Positions 1 through 9,142 are shown, counted from the first letter of the stretch. The stretch: 32,846 bases of DNA from Humitalea rosea (GCF_003253705.1 NZ_QKYU01000036.1:1-32846), one strand, 5' to 3'. Notes: generated from the sequence alone by a model not told the origin. Numbers and translations are program-made.

Positions 1-100
1 ACGGGCTGCGACGCCCCAGGGCCCTGCGGCCTTTCACCCGCCACCGCACCACCAACGCTAGCCGATGCCGGCGCGGATGAGCCAGACTTACAAGGGCGCC

Positions 101-2167
101 TCAGGGCGCCACCAGCTCCACCCCGAGCAGACCCACGCCGATCGAGCGGCTGTCCCCGCCCATCCCGATATCGACGGGGCGGATGGGGCCGGGAATGTCG
201 AGCGTCACATCGACCACCGCCTGCCCTTCGGCGAAGGGCAGCTCGACCAACAGATCGGCGTCGTGGCGCAGGGTCACCACCTGATCCGCCTCGCCGGCTG
301 ACAGCGTGACCACGCGCTGCCCCGTCCGCGGCGCGAAGCCGCGCAGCCAGAGCCGCACCCGGCCGCCACCACTCCAGCCGGGTGGCAGGGGGAGGATCAG
401 CTCAGCCTCCGCCCCCTCGGACCAGACGCCCCAGGGCTCGGGGTCAGACCAGCCGGAGGCCAGCCAGTCCCGCGCCTGTGGCCCGGCCTGCCCGATCCCG
501 ATGCGGCCCGGATAGGGGACCGGCGGCACCGGCCGCGCCAGCCAGTCGATCGGCCGGCCGGGCCCGGTCCAGGTCATCGATGCCAGATTGATGCCGCAGA
601 GGCTCTCGGCCAGCCCATGCGCGCGGGCATAATGGCGCACGCGCCGGTCGTAGTGCCGCCCGTTCGGATCGGCGAAATTCCAATCCGGCGGCAGGCTGCT
701 GTTGAAGCCGGCGATGGTCGGAAGCTGCGTCAGCGTGGCGCCGAACATCGCCTCGGTGTTGTGGTCGTAGATCCCTTCGATCCGGTTCCGCGCCATCCCT
801 TGCCGGGGGCGCGACGGCACGAAGGCGGCACAGCCCGGCGGAGGGGGCGCCGCGGCCCAGCGGGCGGCATCGGCCCGGGGGTCATAGTCGGCGTGGATGC
901 GGGTATTGGCCTGTTCGGCCAGGATCAGCACCGCCACCAGCCCCGCGACCAGCGGCGCGCGATGCGCCAGCCGCCACAGCCCCCAGGCCACGCAGCCCAC
1001 CAGCATCGCCCCGGCCAGCACCGGTATCCGCGACAGGTCACGCATCCCCGCGGCGCCGGGCAGGCGCAGCATCGCCCCCCAGCCCCAGACGCTGCCGAAA
1101 TCAGTCGCCAGTGCGACGAAGACCAGGCTGAGCACGCCCACCGCGGCGACCCCTGCGGCCCCCGGCGTCCGCCGGCGCAGCCCGGCCAGCGCGGCCCCGA
1201 TGGCCAGCAGCGCGGTGATCGCGAACATCGGCGTGAAGCCGGGCGGCTGGTTCTGCCCCGGACGGAACTCCCCGCCCAAGGCCGGCGGATCGGCCCAGCC
1301 CCACATCAGGTTGGTGGCCCCGAGGCGATGCAGATCGGCCGGCGACGGCGCCAGCTCGCGGATCGCCCAGACGGGGTGCCCCCCCGCGCCGCCACCCAGC
1401 ACGGCGGCATAGAGCCAGACCGCCGGCGAGGCCGCCAGGATGAACAGCACCCCGATCGCGGCCACCGCGGCGAAATTCTGCAAGGGCCAGCCGAGCAAGG
1501 CGCGATACCCGCGCAACGCGGCCGCGATCATGATCAGCCCGCCGAACAGCGCGCCCATCCAGGCGACATAGCCGCTGGTCAGCATCAGCGCGCCGAACAG
1601 CACCGCCGCCCCGGCGCCGTAGCCGAGGCCCGCCCGCAGCCGCCCTTGGGCGATCCGCCCCAGCGCCTCCATCAGCAGCACCGCCACCAGCAGCGCCGGG
1701 CCGAAGGCCAGCAGTTGCACATGGCCCAGCCGGCCATACCAGCTGTTCGCCACACAGGCCGTGGCGCCGGCGAAGAGCGACCAGGCAAAGGACACGCCGA
1801 ACTGTCGCCGCGCCAGCAAGGCCACGCCGGCGAACATCAGCAGCAGCAGGGCCGCATGGGTCAGGTTGGCGGCCAAGCCCGGATCGGCCCCCAGCAGCCG
1901 CGCCGGGGCATAGATCAGCCCATGCAGCAGATAGCCGTCATTATAGGCCAGCGTCTTGGCATGCGGGAAAAACCAGGGCGGCCGCGACCAGGACCAGGCC
2001 CCGCGCAGCACGCCCACCCAGTGTTCGTGCAGCGCGATGGCGATCCGGCCATCGGTATCGCCGCCAAAGACCTTGCCGAAGCCATGCGCCAACTGCTCGC
2101 GGAACACCGCCGCGAGCATCGCCAGCGCGACGGCCGCCGCGGCCCCGGCGCGCGGCAGCCGCGACAT
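101..2167 (-). CDS. polytopic membrane protein, GT-C/YfhO-like
   Basis: A 688-residue integral membrane protein. The N-terminal half has many hydrophobic helices (from about residue 8 and then densely from 100 to 420). The C-terminal 250 residues are soluble and probably periplasmic. After the first helix comes an acidic GGDTDGR stretch, then HEHW and a PPWFFPHAKTLAYND segment. This arrangement is typical of uncharacterised bacterial GT-C-like membrane proteins (acidic loop, Glu-His, then FFP and a conserved Tyr/Asp), which are thought to move sugars from lipid-linked donors. I infer a role in cell-envelope glycosylation; donor and acceptor cannot be told. The ATG at 2167 lies 5 bases after the argG stop, so the gene is probably transcribed with argG, although no functional link is evident. 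A family assignment beyond the GT-C-like topology is uncertain. Confidence 0.75.
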   Translation of the reverse strand: MSRLPRAGAAAAVALAMLAAVFREQLAHGFGKVFGGDTDGRIAIALHEHWVGVLRGAWSWSRPPWFFPHAKTLAYNDGYLLHGLIYAPARLLGADPGLAANLTHAALLLLMFAGVALLARRQFGVSFAWSLFAGATACVANSWYGRLGHVQLLAFGPALLVAVLLMEALGRIAQGRLRAGLGYGAGAAVLFGALMLTSGYVAWMGALFGGLIMIAAALRGYRALLGWPLQNFAAVAAIGVLFILAASPAVWLYAAVLGGGAGGHPVWAIRELAPSPADLHRLGATNLMWGWADPPALGGEFRPGQNQPPGFTPMFAITALLAIGAALAGLRRRTPGAAGVAAVGVLSLVFVALATDFGSVWGWGAMLRLPGAAGMRDLSRIPVLAGAMLVGCVAWGLWRLAHRAPLVAGLVAVLILAEQANTRIHADYDPRADAARWAAAPPPPGCAAFVPSRPRQGMARNRIEGIYDHNTEAMFGATLTQLPTIAGFNSSLPPDWNFADPNGRHYDRRVRHYARAHGLAESLCGINLASMTWTGPGRPIDWLARPVPPVPYPGRIGIGQAGPQARDWLASGWSDPEPWGVWSEGAEAELILPLPPGWSGGGRVRLWLRGFAPRTGQRVVTLSAGEADQVVTLRHDADLLVELPFAEGQAVVDVTLDIPGPIRPVDIGMGGDSRSIGVGLLGVELVAP

Positions 2168-2172
2168 GGGGG

Positions 2173-3408
2173 TTAGAGCGCCCCGCCCTTGCGCCCCGCC
2201 ATCGCGCCGAGCCGCAGCCGCAGCGCGTTCAGCTTGATGAAGCCCTGGGCGTCGAACTGGTCATAGGCGCCCTGGTCGTCCTCGAAGGTCACATGCTTCA
2301 TCGAATACAGGCTGTTCGGCGAACGGCGGCCGGTGACGATGGTGTTGCCCTTGTAGAGCTTCAGCCGGACCTCGCCGGAGACGCTCGCCTGGCTCTCATC
2401 GATCATGGCCTGGAGCATCCGGCGCTCCGGGCTGAACCAGAAGCCATTGTAGATGATCTCGGCGTAGCGCGGCATCACGCTGTCCTTCAGATGCGCGACC
2501 TCGCGATCCAAAGTGATGCTCTCGATGGCGCGGTGCGCGACATGCAGGATGGTGCCGCCCGGGGTCTCGTAGCAGCCGCGGGACTTCATGCCGACAAAGC
2601 GATTCTCGACCAGATCCAGCCGGCCGATGCCATTGGCGCGGCCCAATTCGTTGAGCTTGGTCAGCAGCATCGCGGGCGAGAGGCGCACGCCGTTGATCGC
2701 CACGGCGTCGCCGCGCTCGAATTCCATGGTGATCTCGGTCGCCACATCGGGGGCGTCCTCGGGGCGGATGGTGCGCTGCCAGACCATCTCGTCCGGGGCT
2801 TCCCAGGGCTCTTCGAGGATTTTGCCCTCGGAGGAGGAGTGCAGCAGGTTGGCGTCCACGCTGAACGGGGCCTCGCCGCGCTTGTCCTTGGAGACGGGGA
2901 TCTGGTGCTGCTCGGCGAAGGCGATCAGCGCGGTGCGGCTGGAAAAATCCCATTCCCGCCAGGGGGCGATGACCTTCACATCCGGCTTCAGCGCGTAATA
3001 GCCGACCTCGAAGCGGACCTGGTCATTGCCCTTGCCGGTGGCGCCATGGGCGACGGCATCGGCACCGACCATCTCGGCGATCTCGATCTGGCGCTTGGCG
3101 ATCAGCGGCCGGGCGATGGAGGTGCCGAGGAGGTAGCAGCCCTCGTACAGCGCATTGGCGCGAAACATCGGGAAGACGAAGTCGCGGGTGAATTCCTCGC
3201 GCAGATCGTCGATGAAGATGTTTTCCGGCTTGATGCCGAGCATCAACGCCTTGTCACGGGCCGGCCCAAGTTCCTCGCCCTGGCCGAGATCGGCGGTGAA
3301 GGTCACGACCTCGCATTGGTAGGTGGTCTGGAGCCACTTCAGGATGACGCTGGTGTCGAGGCCACCGGAATAGGCGAGCACGACCTTTTTGACATCCTTG
3401 ACGCGCAT
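2173..3408 (-). CDS. argG: argininosuccinate synthase
   Basis: Cytoplasmic enzyme of arginine biosynthesis that joins citrulline and aspartate using ATP to give argininosuccinate, AMP and pyrophosphate. The protein of 411 residues opens with [20 protein letters not shown], which carries the PP-loop ATP-pyrophosphatase motif SGGLDTS. Further family signatures follow, including [28 protein letters not shown] and a C-terminal YSMKHVTFE. Length agrees with the family (about 400). The reading frame stays open for 66 more codons upstream, but that sequence is low-complexity Pro/Arg/Gly and family alignment places the start at the ATG at 3408, behind an AGGGG about ten bases upstream. It is followed after 5 bases by the membrane protein gene. 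Downstream enzyme argH is not in the window. Confidence 0.97.
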   Translation of the reverse strand: MRVKDVKKVVLAYSGGLDTSVILKWLQTTYQCEVVTFTADLGQGEELGPARDKALMLGIKPENIFIDDLREEFTRDFVFPMFRANALYEGCYLLGTSIARPLIAKRQIEIAEMVGADAVAHGATGKGNDQVRFEVGYYALKPDVKVIAPWREWDFSSRTALIAFAEQHQIPVSKDKRGEAPFSVDANLLHSSSEGKILEEPWEAPDEMVWQRTIRPEDAPDVATEITMEFERGDAVAINGVRLSPAMLLTKLNELGRANGIGRLDLVENRFVGMKSRGCYETPGGTILHVAHRAIESITLDREVAHLKDSVMPRYAEIIYNGFWFSPERRMLQAMIDESQASVSGEVRLKLYKGNTIVTGRRSPNSLYSMKHVTFEDDQGAYDQFDAQGFIKLNALRLRLGAMAGRKGGAL

Positions 3409-3494
3409 CGACCGCAATCCCCTGCATGGACGGCCGCGTATGCCCCCAAGGGGGCGAAGGAGCAAGGCGGCGCCGCCCCCGGGCACGCTGGGGG

Positions 3495-3534
3495 CGGGCA
3501 GGCGCGGCGACACCCAAGAAGCCGCGCCTGCCCG
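3495..3534 (-). terminator. strong inverted repeat, probable terminator
   Basis: A perfect 14-base inverted repeat (3495-3508 pairing with 3521-3534) with a 12-base loop lies about 10 bases beyond the stop of the PEP-CTERM gene, between it and argG. There is no T-tract after it on the minus strand, so if it ends transcription it is not a textbook intrinsic terminator. Two smaller GC palindromes (3442-3455 and 3468-3479) lie between it and argG and could belong to the argG promoter region. Confidence 0.5.
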
Positions 3535-3544
3535 CTTGCCGGGT

Positions 3545-4198
3545 TCAGCCGACCGGCGGCGCCCGACGACGGCGCCGGGCCGCGGCGAGGCCCAGCAGGC
3601 CGGCACCGAAGAGCGCGATGCTGGCGGGTTCGGGAACCGGAACCTGCGTCAGCGTGACATTGGCGCCATTGGTGATGGAGCCGTTGGTGTCGAAGAACAG
3701 GTCACCGATGTCCACGATGAAGCTGCCGCCGACGCCGAAGTTCACCACCACCGGGCTGAAATCGATGAAGAAGTCGGTGAGGTGAAACAGCGGATCGAGC
3801 AGATCCTGCACCGGGCCAATCAGCGCACCGGTCGAGGCCACCACCTGGACCACCGAGGCCAGCGGATCGGTGAAGGTCAGGTTGGCGGTCACGCCGAGAT
3901 TGTTGGTCTCGTTCTGGCCGAGGCCGCCGGCGCACAGCAGCGAGGGATTGATGCAGGCCTCCAGCAGGGTGGCGCGGCCGAACAGGAACGACTGGGTATC
4001 GCCGAGTTCGAGGCTGAAGGACTGCGGCGTGACCAGGCTGGTGAAGACCACGTCGAGCTGGCCCGTGCCGGCGCCATAGCCGGACCCAACGCTGAACGAG
4101 CCCGAGGTGATGCTGAAAAGAGTGGGGGCCGCATGGGCGGCGCCAACTCCGAGGAAGGCCATGGCACCAATCGTGGCGCTCAGCAATTTGCGGAACAT
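3545..4198 (-). CDS. PEP-CTERM sorting domain protein
   Basis: A secreted 217-residue protein of unknown specific function. It starts with a clear signal peptide ([20 protein letters not shown], cleavage near AHA-AP). It ends with the tripartite PEP-CTERM signal: the VPEPAS motif, a hydrophobic helix ([14 protein letters not shown]) and a basic tail RRRRR. Proteins with this tail are processed by an exosortase (EpsH/XrtA type) and are usually linked to exopolysaccharide or biofilm matrix. The mature part is rich in Ser, Thr, Gly, Val and Phe and has only one cysteine pair, near [15 protein letters not shown]. The ATG at 4198 has GGAGG about 11 bases upstream. The exosortase is not in the window. 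Identification of the sorting signal is firm; the function of the mature domain is unknown. Confidence 0.9.
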   Translation of the reverse strand: MFRKLLSATIGAMAFLGVGAAHAAPTLFSITSGSFSVGSGYGAGTGQLDVVFTSLVTPQSFSLELGDTQSFLFGRATLLEACINPSLLCAGGLGQNETNNLGVTANLTFTDPLASVVQVVASTGALIGPVQDLLDPLFHLTDFFIDFSPVVVNFGVGGSFIVDIGDLFFDTNGSITNGANVTLTQVPVPEPASIALFGAGLLGLAAARRRRRAPPVG

Positions 4199-4330
4199 AA
4201 CCGTCTAACCCCTCCGATGAGCTGCAGCGGAACTGCTGCGCCAGATCAAAAGAGCAAGCCCCATGCCGAGACATTAATTCATTGATATTGCTTGGTTATT
4301 TTAGGGATTTGGGGACATCCACGGGGGCGC
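4199..4330 (-). promoter_or_regulatory. AT-rich upstream region of the PEP-CTERM gene
   Basis: The stretch around 4272-4308 is strikingly AT-rich against a window that is otherwise about 70% GC, and it lies 75-110 bases before the start codon of the PEP-CTERM gene. This is the expected place for a promoter or an upstream activator site. I could not fit an unambiguous pair of -35 and -10 boxes. Confidence 0.35.
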
Positions 4331-4403
4331 TGTAAACTTTGCCGACAAGGGTCGCCGGCATGGCTTCACCCGGAGCTTGCGCCAGAGGAAACAGGCGGGA
4401 CGT

Positions 4404-4421
4404 CCGCCGGCCGAGCGGCGG
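4404..4421 (-). terminator. GC hairpin after rlmN
   Basis: Six-base perfect arms (4404-4409 and 4416-4421) around a 6-base loop begin 7 bases past the rlmN stop. This is a candidate end signal for the long minus-strand transcription unit. It has no T-run, so support is weak. Confidence 0.3.
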
Positions 4422-4427
4422 TGCCGC

Positions 4428-5594
4428 TTAACCCACCCGCCGCACGATCCGCTCGTTCTCCGTCCGCAGCTGCCCGCAGGCCGCCGAGATGTCCCGCCCG
4501 CGCGGCCGCCGCACCGGCGCCGAATAGCCGCCCTCGCTGACGATATCGGCGAAGGCCCGTACCGCCTCGGGCGTGCTGGTCTCGTAGGGGCTGTTCGGCC
4601 AGGGGTTGAACGGGATCAGGTTCACCTTGGCCGGCAGCCCGTTCAGCAGGCGCACCAGCTCCCGCGCCTCGGCCGGGCTGTCGTTCACGCCGCGCAGCAT
4701 CACGTATTCGAAGGTGATGCGCCGCGCATTGGTGGCACCGGGATAGCGCCGGCAGGCCGCCAGCAGCTCCGCCAGCGGGTATTTCCGGTTCAGCGGCACG
4801 ATCTCGTCGCGCAGCTCGTCGGTGACGGCATGCAGCGACACGGCGAGGTTCACCCCCAGCTCCTGCCCGCATTTATCCATCATCGGCACCACGCCGCTGG
4901 TGGAGAGCGTGATCCGCCGGCGGGAGAGGCCGATGCCCTCCCCATCCATCGCGATCTTCAGCGCCTTGGCGACGTTCTCGTAATTGTAGAGCGGCTCGCC
5001 CATGCCCATCACCACGATGTTGGACAGCAGGCGGGGGTTCTCGTCATTCGGGCTCGGCCATTCGCCGTAGCTGTCCCGCGCGGCCATGAACTGCGCCACC
5101 ACCTCGGCCACGCCGAGGTTGCGGGTCAGCCGCTGGGTCCCGGTGTGGCAGAATTTGCAGGACAGGGTGCAGCCGACCTGGGTCGAGATGCAGACCGAGC
5201 CGCGATCCTTCTCTGGGATATAGACGGTCTCGACCTGCTGCCCGTCGCGGAAGCGGAACAGCCATTTGCGGGTGCCGTCGGTGGAGGTCTGTTCCTCGGC
5301 GATCTCCGGCCGGCCTATGACGAAGCGTTCGGCCAGCTTCTGCTGCATCGGCTTGGCGATGCTCGACATCACCGAAAAATCGGTGGCGCCCTGGTAGTAG
5401 AGCCAGTGCCAGATCTGCTTGGCGCGGAACGGCTTCTCGCCGATCGCCTGCATCTCGGCGATCAGCTCCTCGCGGCTCAGCCCGACCAGCTCACGCCGGC
5501 CATCGGGCAGGGTCGCGGGCGGTGGGGCAAAGATCGCGGCCTTGGCGAGGATGCGGTCGCGCTCGGCCTCGGACAGCAGCAGGGCGGCGCTCAT
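4428..5594 (-). CDS. rlmN: 23S rRNA/tRNA adenine C2-methyltransferase RlmN
   Basis: Radical-SAM enzyme that methylates C2 of A2503 in 23S rRNA, and in many bacteria A37 of some tRNAs. The 388-residue protein carries the 4Fe-4S cluster motif CTLSCKFC (Cys142, 146, 149). It also has an upstream Cys135 in GSVCISTQVGC, matching the conserved Cys118 of the E. coli enzyme, and a C-terminal Cys in ISAACGQL that matches the methyl-accepting Cys355. The GMGEPLYNYENV motif binds SAM. I chose the ATG at 5594 because it overlaps the stop of the upstream IalB-like gene as ATGA; a GTG at 5612 is possible but less likely. It is the last gene of a tightly packed minus-strand group. Confidence 0.96.
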   Translation of the reverse strand: MSAALLLSEAERDRILAKAAIFAPPPATLPDGRRELVGLSREELIAEMQAIGEKPFRAKQIWHWLYYQGATDFSVMSSIAKPMQQKLAERFVIGRPEIAEEQTSTDGTRKWLFRFRDGQQVETVYIPEKDRGSVCISTQVGCTLSCKFCHTGTQRLTRNLGVAEVVAQFMAARDSYGEWPSPNDENPRLLSNIVVMGMGEPLYNYENVAKALKIAMDGEGIGLSRRRITLSTSGVVPMMDKCGQELGVNLAVSLHAVTDELRDEIVPLNRKYPLAELLAACRRYPGATNARRITFEYVMLRGVNDSPAEARELVRLLNGLPAKVNLIPFNPWPNSPYETSTPEAVRAFADIVSEGGYSAPVRRPRGRDISAACGQLRTENERIVRRVG

Positions 5595-6115
5595 CGGCGT
5601 GCGGCCGGGCACTCGCGGCTGATCGCCTCATAGGCGGCGGTGAAGCCGGAGAGCGAGAAGGTCTCGTTCGCGGTCCCGCGCCCATTGGGCCCCGGCACCG
5701 TCGCCACCGCCTCCCGCCCCGCGCGCAGGGCGGCGATGGCGGCGGCATTGTCGCGGGCATAGGCGGTGTCGGCATGGGTGTAGAAGGCGAGGTCGGTATC
5801 CCCGACCTTCACCGCCGCCGTGGCATTGCGCTGGAAGCGGTTGCTGCCGCCCTGGAAGGCGACCTGGTCGCGCCGGTCCGGCCGGTGGCTGACGGTCAGG
5901 GTCGGCGCATCGCGGGTGGAGCCGGGCCGGGTGGCGCGGGCCAGGGCGTAGCAGACCTTGTGGCCGGACTCGGTCACCGTCGCGGCCGTCCAGGCCCCAA
6001 AGGTGCCGATCGCGCGCGGCCCCGCGGCCGCCCGGGGGCTTTGGGCCAAGCTTGGCATGGCCAGCAGGACAGCGCCCATCATCAGGACACCGGAGAAACG
6101 GACGGAGCGAGGCAT
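5591..6115 (-). CDS. invasion-associated locus B (IalB)-like exported protein
   Basis: A 174-residue exported protein. After a signal peptide (MPRSVRFSGVLMMGAVLLAM, cut near SLAQS) comes a domain with FGAWTAATV, a VCYALARA segment and pairs of positions typical of the IalB family. In Bartonella this family is tied to erythrocyte invasion, but in free-living alphaproteobacteria it is a common periplasmic protein of unknown role. The C-terminal part, with ANETFSLSGFTAAYEAI and a Cys near the end, also fits. The frame is open far upstream; the ATG at 6115 is chosen because the signal peptide begins there. Its stop overlaps the rlmN start by four bases, and ppk2 ends 50 bases upstream. The family call is moderately sure; the function is not known. 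Confidence 0.75.
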   Translation of the reverse strand: MPRSVRFSGVLMMGAVLLAMPSLAQSPRAAAGPRAIGTFGAWTAATVTESGHKVCYALARATRPGSTRDAPTLTVSHRPDRRDQVAFQGGSNRFQRNATAAVKVGDTDLAFYTHADTAYARDNAAAIAALRAGREAVATVPGPNGRGTANETFSLSGFTAAYEAISRECPAARR

Positions 6116-6165
6116 GCGCGGGAGATAGGCGCAAGGGGCGCGCGCGTCCACCTTGGAAACCATCC

Positions 6166-7047
6166 TCACTCCTCCAGAAGCGCCCGCGATTCGATCAAAG
6201 CGGAGCGTTGCTCCTGGGTTGGCTTCGGATATTGCAGTTTCAGCGCCTCCAACGCCTCGACCATCGCCGCGACGACGATCAGCCGGGCGTAGCGCTTGTC
6301 GTCGGCGGGGATCACGTACCAGGGGGCGGCCTCGGTGGCGGTGGCGCGGATCGCGTGGTCGTAGGCCTTCTGGTAGCTGTCCCAATGCGCGCGCTCGGCG
6401 ACATCGCCGGCGCTGAATTTCCAGTTCTTCTCAGGCTCGTCGATGCGGGAGAGGAAGCGGCTGCGCTGCTCCTCCTTCGACATGTGCAGGTAGAACTTCA
6501 GCACCCGGATCCCCTGGCGGCCAAGGTAGCGCTCGAAGGCCGCGATATCCTCCAGCCGCTCGTCGAAGACCTTCTTGCCGATCAGCTCCGGCGGGATGTG
6601 CTGGGTCATCAACAGTTCGGGGTGCACCCGCAGGACCAGCACCTCCTCGTACCAGGAACGGTTGTGGATCCCGATCCGGCCCCGCTGCGGCAGATGCGTC
6701 ACGTGGCGCCAGAGGAAATCATGGTCGAGTTCCAGCAGCGTCGGCTGCTTGAAGGATTCGACCGAGGTGCCCTGCGGGTTCAGCCCGCTGAAGACGTGCT
6801 TGATGGTGCCGTCCTTGCCGGCGGCATCCATGGCCTGGAAGATCACGAGGACCCCCCAGCGGTCTTGCGCGGACAGCGTCGCCTGCAATTCGGCCAGTTG
6901 CATGACACCCTTCGCAAGCCCGTCCTCGGCCTTGTCCACGTCAAGGCCGGGCTTGTCCTTCGTCGGGTAGTCCTTCAGCCGGAACTTGGCGCCATCGGTC
7001 ACGCGATACCGATCGACCAGCTTCAGCATGGATTTGGCCTTGATCAT
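6166..7047 (-). CDS. ppk2: PPK2-family polyphosphate kinase
   Basis: Cytoplasmic enzyme of 293 residues that transfers phosphate between polyphosphate and nucleotides. The Walker A region reads FQAMDAAGKDGTIKHV (Lys78 in the loop), followed by SGLNPQG and the family's second motif HNRSWYEEVLVLRVHPE at about 128-144. These signatures and the length match the short single-domain PPK2 group resembling the polyphosphate:AMP/ADP phosphotransferases (class III type), so it probably regenerates ADP/ATP from polyphosphate. Substrate preference is inference. The reading frame extends upstream for over 300 codons as a shadow of the MFS gene. The real start is the ATG at 7047, which overlaps the MFS stop as ATGA. 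No ppk1 is present in the window. Confidence 0.93.
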   Translation of the reverse strand: MIKAKSMLKLVDRYRVTDGAKFRLKDYPTKDKPGLDVDKAEDGLAKGVMQLAELQATLSAQDRWGVLVIFQAMDAAGKDGTIKHVFSGLNPQGTSVESFKQPTLLELDHDFLWRHVTHLPQRGRIGIHNRSWYEEVLVLRVHPELLMTQHIPPELIGKKVFDERLEDIAAFERYLGRQGIRVLKFYLHMSKEEQRSRFLSRIDEPEKNWKFSAGDVAERAHWDSYQKAYDHAIRATATEAAPWYVIPADDKRYARLIVVAAMVEALEALKLQYPKPTQEQRSALIESRALLEE

Positions 7048-8261
7048 CGACGCCTCCAGATTGCCCAGGCGGTGGTTCCGGCCTGCAACATAAGCGTCAT
7101 CGCCAGCGCCCAACCATAGCCCGCCGCCTCCCACCCACCCGAGGCGTTGCGCGGCCAGAGGTCCAGGATCTGCCCGATCGCGGTTTGCAGCAGGAAGACC
7201 AGCGCCAGCATGGTCGCGTTGATCGCGGTCGCGACCCGCCCGGCGAGCTGCGGGCCGAAGGATTGCCCGACCGCGGCATAGCCCGAAGGCCCCGCGGCAC
7301 CACAGAAGGCGAAGCCGAACCAGACCAGGGCGAAGAGGCGGGAATCGGTGAAGGGATGCAGCAGCAGCAGGATCTGGCACAGCGCCATCCCGCCCATGGC
7401 GATGAAGGGCACCAGCATCGGGTCCTGCCCGCGCCGCTGCAAGCGGCTGGAGAGGCGGCCCATCAGCAGACTGCCGACCGAAACCCCCGCCGCATAGCCC
7501 ATCAGCACCGTCGCGCGGGAGGTATCGCCGAGCCCGCCGACATCCCGCAGCCAGGGCCCGGCCCAAAGCCCCTGCCAGGTGAAGTTCAGCGCCGAGAGCA
7601 GGGCGATGCCCGGCACCAGCCGCACGAAGACGGGATGGGGGAAGATGCGGCCGATCTCGGCGATCTCGGTCAGCAGGCGGCGGCGCGGTGGCTCGGGGGC
7701 GCCCGGCGGGGCATGCGGCACCGAAAGCCAGACCCAGAGCGACAGCGCGACGCCCATCCCCGCCAGCAGCACGAAGGCCCCGCGCCAGCCGATCAGCGGC
7801 AGCAGCGCCTGCACCGGCAGGGTCGCCGCCAGCCCTCCCATCGCGCCGAGGAAGACGGCCAGCCCCGTCGCCCCGGCCACGGCGTGCCGCGGCAGCCATT
7901 GCGTATGGGCCTTGAGCAGCGCGATCAACGCGCCGGCGATGCCGACCCCGGTGATCGCCCGCCCGACGCCCAGCCAGATCGGCCCCACCGATACCGCGCA
8001 AAGCAGGAAGCCGGTCGCCGCGACCAGCGCCATCAGGCTCTGCACCCGGCGCGGGCCGTAGAGGTCCATGGCCAGCCCGAGGGGAAGCTGCGCCGCCGCA
8101 TAGGCCATGAAGAACACCGCGGCCAGAAGCCCGAGCTCCCCGGCCGAGAGCGCATATTCCACCGCCAGCAGCGGCCCGATGGTCGCGACCAGGGTGCGGG
8201 AGGCCTGGTTGATGAAATTCATCCCCGCCAGCGGCAGGGTGATCCGCGCAAAGACGTTCAC
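7044..8261 (-). CDS. MFS transporter
   Basis: A 405-residue inner-membrane secondary transporter with about twelve hydrophobic helices. The loop between helices 2 and 3 carries the weak MFS motif GLAMDLYGPRRVQ. The second half repeats the topology, with GRLSSRLQRRGQDP in the equivalent loop. A central cytoplasmic loop is marked by PGAPEPPRRRL. The substrate cannot be predicted. The GTG start at 8261 overlaps the stop of the upstream EEP gene (GTGA), and the stop overlaps ppk2, so it sits inside a coupled group. Confidence 0.88.
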   Translation of the reverse strand: MNVFARITLPLAGMNFINQASRTLVATIGPLLAVEYALSAGELGLLAAVFFMAYAAAQLPLGLAMDLYGPRRVQSLMALVAATGFLLCAVSVGPIWLGVGRAITGVGIAGALIALLKAHTQWLPRHAVAGATGLAVFLGAMGGLAATLPVQALLPLIGWRGAFVLLAGMGVALSLWVWLSVPHAPPGAPEPPRRRLLTEIAEIGRIFPHPVFVRLVPGIALLSALNFTWQGLWAGPWLRDVGGLGDTSRATVLMGYAAGVSVGSLLMGRLSSRLQRRGQDPMLVPFIAMGGMALCQILLLLHPFTDSRLFALVWFGFAFCGAAGPSGYAAVGQSFGPQLAGRVATAINATMLALVFLLQTAIGQILDLWPRNASGGWEAAGYGWALAMTLMLQAGTTAWAIWRRR

Positions 8262-9142
8262 GGCAGGCCGAGCGTCACGCCCGCCGGGCAGTGGTCCGAG
8301 AGGCGCTGGCGGGCCGAGGGGTCGGATTCGGCATAGACCAGCACCCGCAGGCTGTCCGGGCGCAGCCAGCCGCGCGCCGCCCCACCCAGCAGGATGTGGT
8401 CGATGAACGGCCGCCCGCGGCCGCCGCCGCGCGACCAGCAGGGATCGCCCCGGCCGAACATCGCCCCGGTCAGCGGGGCGGAGGCGGTCAGCACCCGCGT
8501 CATCGCATCGGTCGCATCGAGCCTGCGGTTGAAATCGCCCATCACGGCGAAGGCGCCGCCCTCACGCTGCCGCGCCGCGATCCAGCCGGCGAGGATGCCG
8601 GCCTGCTCGGCCAGCGTGTCGCAAGCGTCATCCGGGGGGCCGAGGTGCCCGTCGCGGCAGCCGGCCTTCAGATGCACCGACAGCAGCCGCAGCCGGCTGC
8701 CCTCCGCCTCCACCGTGATATCCGCGCCGCGGCGGAGCGAGTGCCGCGCGCCGGCATAGACATCCAAGGCGGCGAGATCGTCATGCTCGGTGACCCGCAA
8801 GCCCCGCCGGACCGCGAAGCCCGGGCGCTGCGTGTCGCGCTCCCGCGTCAGATAGAGGCCCCACCGATCCGGCGGAAACACCCGCGCCGCCGCATCCTCG
8901 CCGTCGATCTCCTGGATCGCCACCACATCGGCATCCAGTTGCGCGGCATAGGTGGCAAGGCGGGCGAAATCCGCGGCACTGCGCCTGCGCACATCGCGGG
9001 GCAGGTCGGGATGGCCGGTAGGCTTCAGCGTCAGCCAGGCGATGTTCCAGGTGACGAGACGCAGCTCGCGCGCCTGCGCGGCCCCGGCACCGCCCAGGAT
9101 GAGGAGGAGCAGGGCGAACAGGAAGAACGGGCGACGATGCAT
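8258..9142 (-). CDS. secreted endonuclease/exonuclease/phosphatase (EEP) family protein
   Basis: A 294-residue exported hydrolase of the DNase I-like fold. A signal peptide occupies the first 24 residues (RRPFFLFALLLLILGGAGAA, cut near QAR). The catalytic motifs of the superfamily are present in order: TWNIAW (metal/active-site Asn), AIQEID (metal-binding Glu), SVHLKAGC, GDFNRR (Asp and Asn of the GDxN motif), IDHILL and the C-terminal SDHCP catalytic His. The target could be nucleic acid or a phosphoester such as a sugar or lipid phosphate; the signal peptide points to a periplasmic or extracellular substrate. A role in phosphate scavenging, with the polyphosphate kinase downstream in the same run, is conceivable but is inference. 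The ATG at 9142 is 49 bases after the sensor kinase gene. Confidence 0.9.
   Translation of the reverse strand: MHRRPFFLFALLLLILGGAGAAQARELRLVTWNIAWLTLKPTGHPDLPRDVRRRSAADFARLATYAAQLDADVVAIQEIDGEDAAARVFPPDRWGLYLTRERDTQRPGFAVRRGLRVTEHDDLAALDVYAGARHSLRRGADITVEAEGSRLRLLSVHLKAGCRDGHLGPPDDACDTLAEQAGILAGWIAARQREGGAFAVMGDFNRRLDATDAMTRVLTASAPLTGAMFGRGDPCWSRGGGRGRPFIDHILLGGAARGWLRPDSLRVLVYAESDPSARQRLSDHCPAGVTLGLP

Noticed and set aside
1-100. Possible gene end at the left edge
   Set aside because: No frame with coding character or a recognisable C terminus; only a short GC-rich repeat (GGGCGCC twice, near 94-110) beside the membrane protein's stop.
617-2176. Long plus-strand open frame of 519 codons opposite the GT-C-like membrane protein
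   Set aside because: Its product is low-complexity Arg/Gln/Pro/His-rich sequence typical of the antisense of a hydrophobic GC-rich gene; no domain or start signal.
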